Source: an uncultured Marvinbryantia sp. (lineage in GTDB: Bacteria > Bacillota > Clostridia > Lachnospirales > Lachnospiraceae). From it: 5,203 bases of DNA. Position 1 is the first letter of the stretch, and every line of letters begins with the position of its first letter. Below, piece by piece: positions 4,310 to 5,203 of the stretch. The position numbers and the translations under genes are program-made. The notes under the pieces were generated by a model. That model searched no databases. It worked only from the letters and a program-made list of their open reading frames with translations, and had not been told where the DNA came from. Location: positions 1 through 5,203 of the forward strand of contig CAKRRF010000076.1 in assembly GCA_934394985.1 (NCBI GenBank), written 5' to 3'.

Positions 4310-5203
4310 CTATTTTGCCCTGTATGGCAACTGATATTTCTGTATTCCCTGGTATCCTGATAATGCCAGAAGCAAAATTAAATCTCGCTGGGGGCCTTTC
4401 CAGGATTCAGCGTGTTCGTACCATTCGTGGATGGTGTGTTCGCCGCCGCCTTTGCCGCCCCAGCCCACGGTGATTGCGGGGATTCCAAGGCTGATGGGGA
4501 TGTTGGCGTCGGTGCTTGCCGCACCTATGTACAGGGTTTCCAAGCCAAGCGCCTGGTTCGCGGCGTTGGCGGCCTGTACGATCTGGCATTGTTTCTCCTG
4601 TGTTCCGGCAGGACGTTTGCCTTTTTGCTCTAAAGTAACAGTTATTCGATCAGAGGCGTTAATTTCAAGTCCCCAACGTGCATTTTCCTCCTCCACAGCT
4701 TCCTCTACCGCCTTATGGAACTTAGCAGAGAGTTCTGCCAACGCATCTGCGTCCAGAGAGCGCATGTCTACCAGCATAGAAGCTTCCTCTGCGATTACAT
4801 TCACGGAAGAACCACCATTTACTACGCCCACGGTGAACGTGGTTTTGGGATCTGAAGGTACCTGGAAATCGCTGATTTTCGCGATTGCACGTCCCATTGC
4901 GTGAATGGGGCTTGGGATGCCGAAGCCAGTGTAGCTGTGACCACCAGTACCATGGAACGTCACCAGATAACGCTCACTTCCCACCGCCTGATAAATAATT
5001 CCCGAAGTATTTTTATCATCAATAGATACGAAACCATCATATTGGTGGAGTGCATCCCCATCAACACCGAAGACATACTTCGTTCCCCGCAAATCTCCAA
5101 GGCCTTCCTCACACACATTCGCGCAGAAAACAATATCTCCCTCGCCACGGATTCCTACAGCATTCATTGCTCTTGCGATGCTAAGAAGTTCTGCCACAGC
5201 TCT
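4310..5203 (-). CDS. M20-family metallopeptidase, N-terminus missing beyond the window
   Basis: The coding frame enters at 5203 without a start and ends at the TAG at 4312-4310; 297 residues are visible. The GTG at 5197 is an internal Val and not a start. Upstream codons still read in frame, and the first metal-ligand motif of the family is absent, so it lies outside. Counting from that Val: CEEGLGDLRG (29-38) carries the catalytic Glu30 and metal ligand Glu31. SIDD (59-62) fits the next Asp ligand. GTGGHSYTGFGIPSPIHAMG (83-102) and NGGSSVNVIAEEASMLVDMRS (127-147) mark the dimerisation domain. STDANIPISLGIPAITVGWG (228-247) and GEHTIHEWYE (252-261) bring the last metal ligand, probably His254. 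It resembles the tripeptidase/ArgE/DapE-like group of zinc amidohydrolases; the substrate is unknown. It converges on the GntR gene and has no obvious link to the sugar operon. GC content rises over about 4430-4620. Confidence 0.9.
   Translation of the reverse strand, partial: RAVAELLSIARAMNAVGIRGEGDIVFCANVCEEGLGDLRGTKYVFGVDGDALHQYDGFVSIDDKNTSGIIYQAVGSERYLVTFHGTGGHSYTGFGIPSPIHAMGRAIAKISDFQVPSDPKTTFTVGVVNGGSSVNVIAEEASMLVDMRSLDADALAELSAKFHKAVEEAVEEENARWGLEINASDRITVTLEQKGKRPAGTQEKQCQIVQAANAANQALGLETLYIGAASTDANIPISLGIPAITVGWGGKGGGEHTIHEWYEHAESWKGPQRDLILLLALSGYQGIQKYQLPYRAK

Noticed and set aside
4431..4904. 157-codon plus-strand frame opposite the peptidase gene
   Set aside because: It lies wholly antisense to a clear M20 coding sequence. 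The frame stays open because of the GC-rich composition, and no motif is recognisable.

Overview
The window looks like chromosomal DNA from a low-to-mid GC Gram-positive anaerobe of the Clostridia, most likely a gut Lachnospiraceae. The evidence is the strong AGGAGG ribosome-binding sites, A/T-rich spacers, TTGACA-type promoters, and the make-up of the sugar locus (ABC-type sugar-binding protein, PfkB kinase, class II aldolase, GntR/UTRA regulator). The genus is not determined.

Positions 1-2766 carry a minus-strand carbohydrate operon, transcribed right to left in the order PfkB-family kinase (1822-2766), class II ketose-bisphosphate-type aldolase (901-1758), and an MglB-like periplasmic-binding-type sugar-binding protein (1-824). 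The last continues past the left edge, where transporter ATPase and permease genes would be expected. A divergent GntR/UTRA regulator (3069-3839, plus strand) sits at the head. The simplest reading is that a sugar enters unphosphorylated by ABC transport, is phosphorylated by the kinase, and is split by the aldolase into DHAP and an aldehyde. The substrate cannot be named from this sequence. The binding-protein gene has one frameshift near position 618, but everything after it is intact and clearly family-like. It is therefore a very recent mutation or a sequence error.

The 302-base divergent region (2767-3068) has readable control logic. There are two outward-facing promoters with perfect TTGACA -35 boxes and 17-base spacers. 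A 16-base palindrome (GTACGAA-CA-TTCGTAC) lies just downstream of the operon's predicted start of transcription. Two imperfect copies of the same word lie in the regulator's leader. These are good candidates for operators of the GntR protein.

After the regulator comes a perfect 19-bp inverted repeat (3869-3928), probably a terminator. It is followed by about 370 bases without a convincing gene but with two further inverted repeats. The right end (4310-5203) is the C-terminal three quarters or so of an M20-family metallopeptidase on the minus strand, cut off at its N-terminus. Its GC content rises sharply over the part encoding the last metal ligand. It appears unrelated to the sugar operon.

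No wholly new system stands out. The most interesting points are the frameshift and its probable mechanism, the operator architecture, the unusual active-site motifs of the aldolase, and the structured non-coding spacer.
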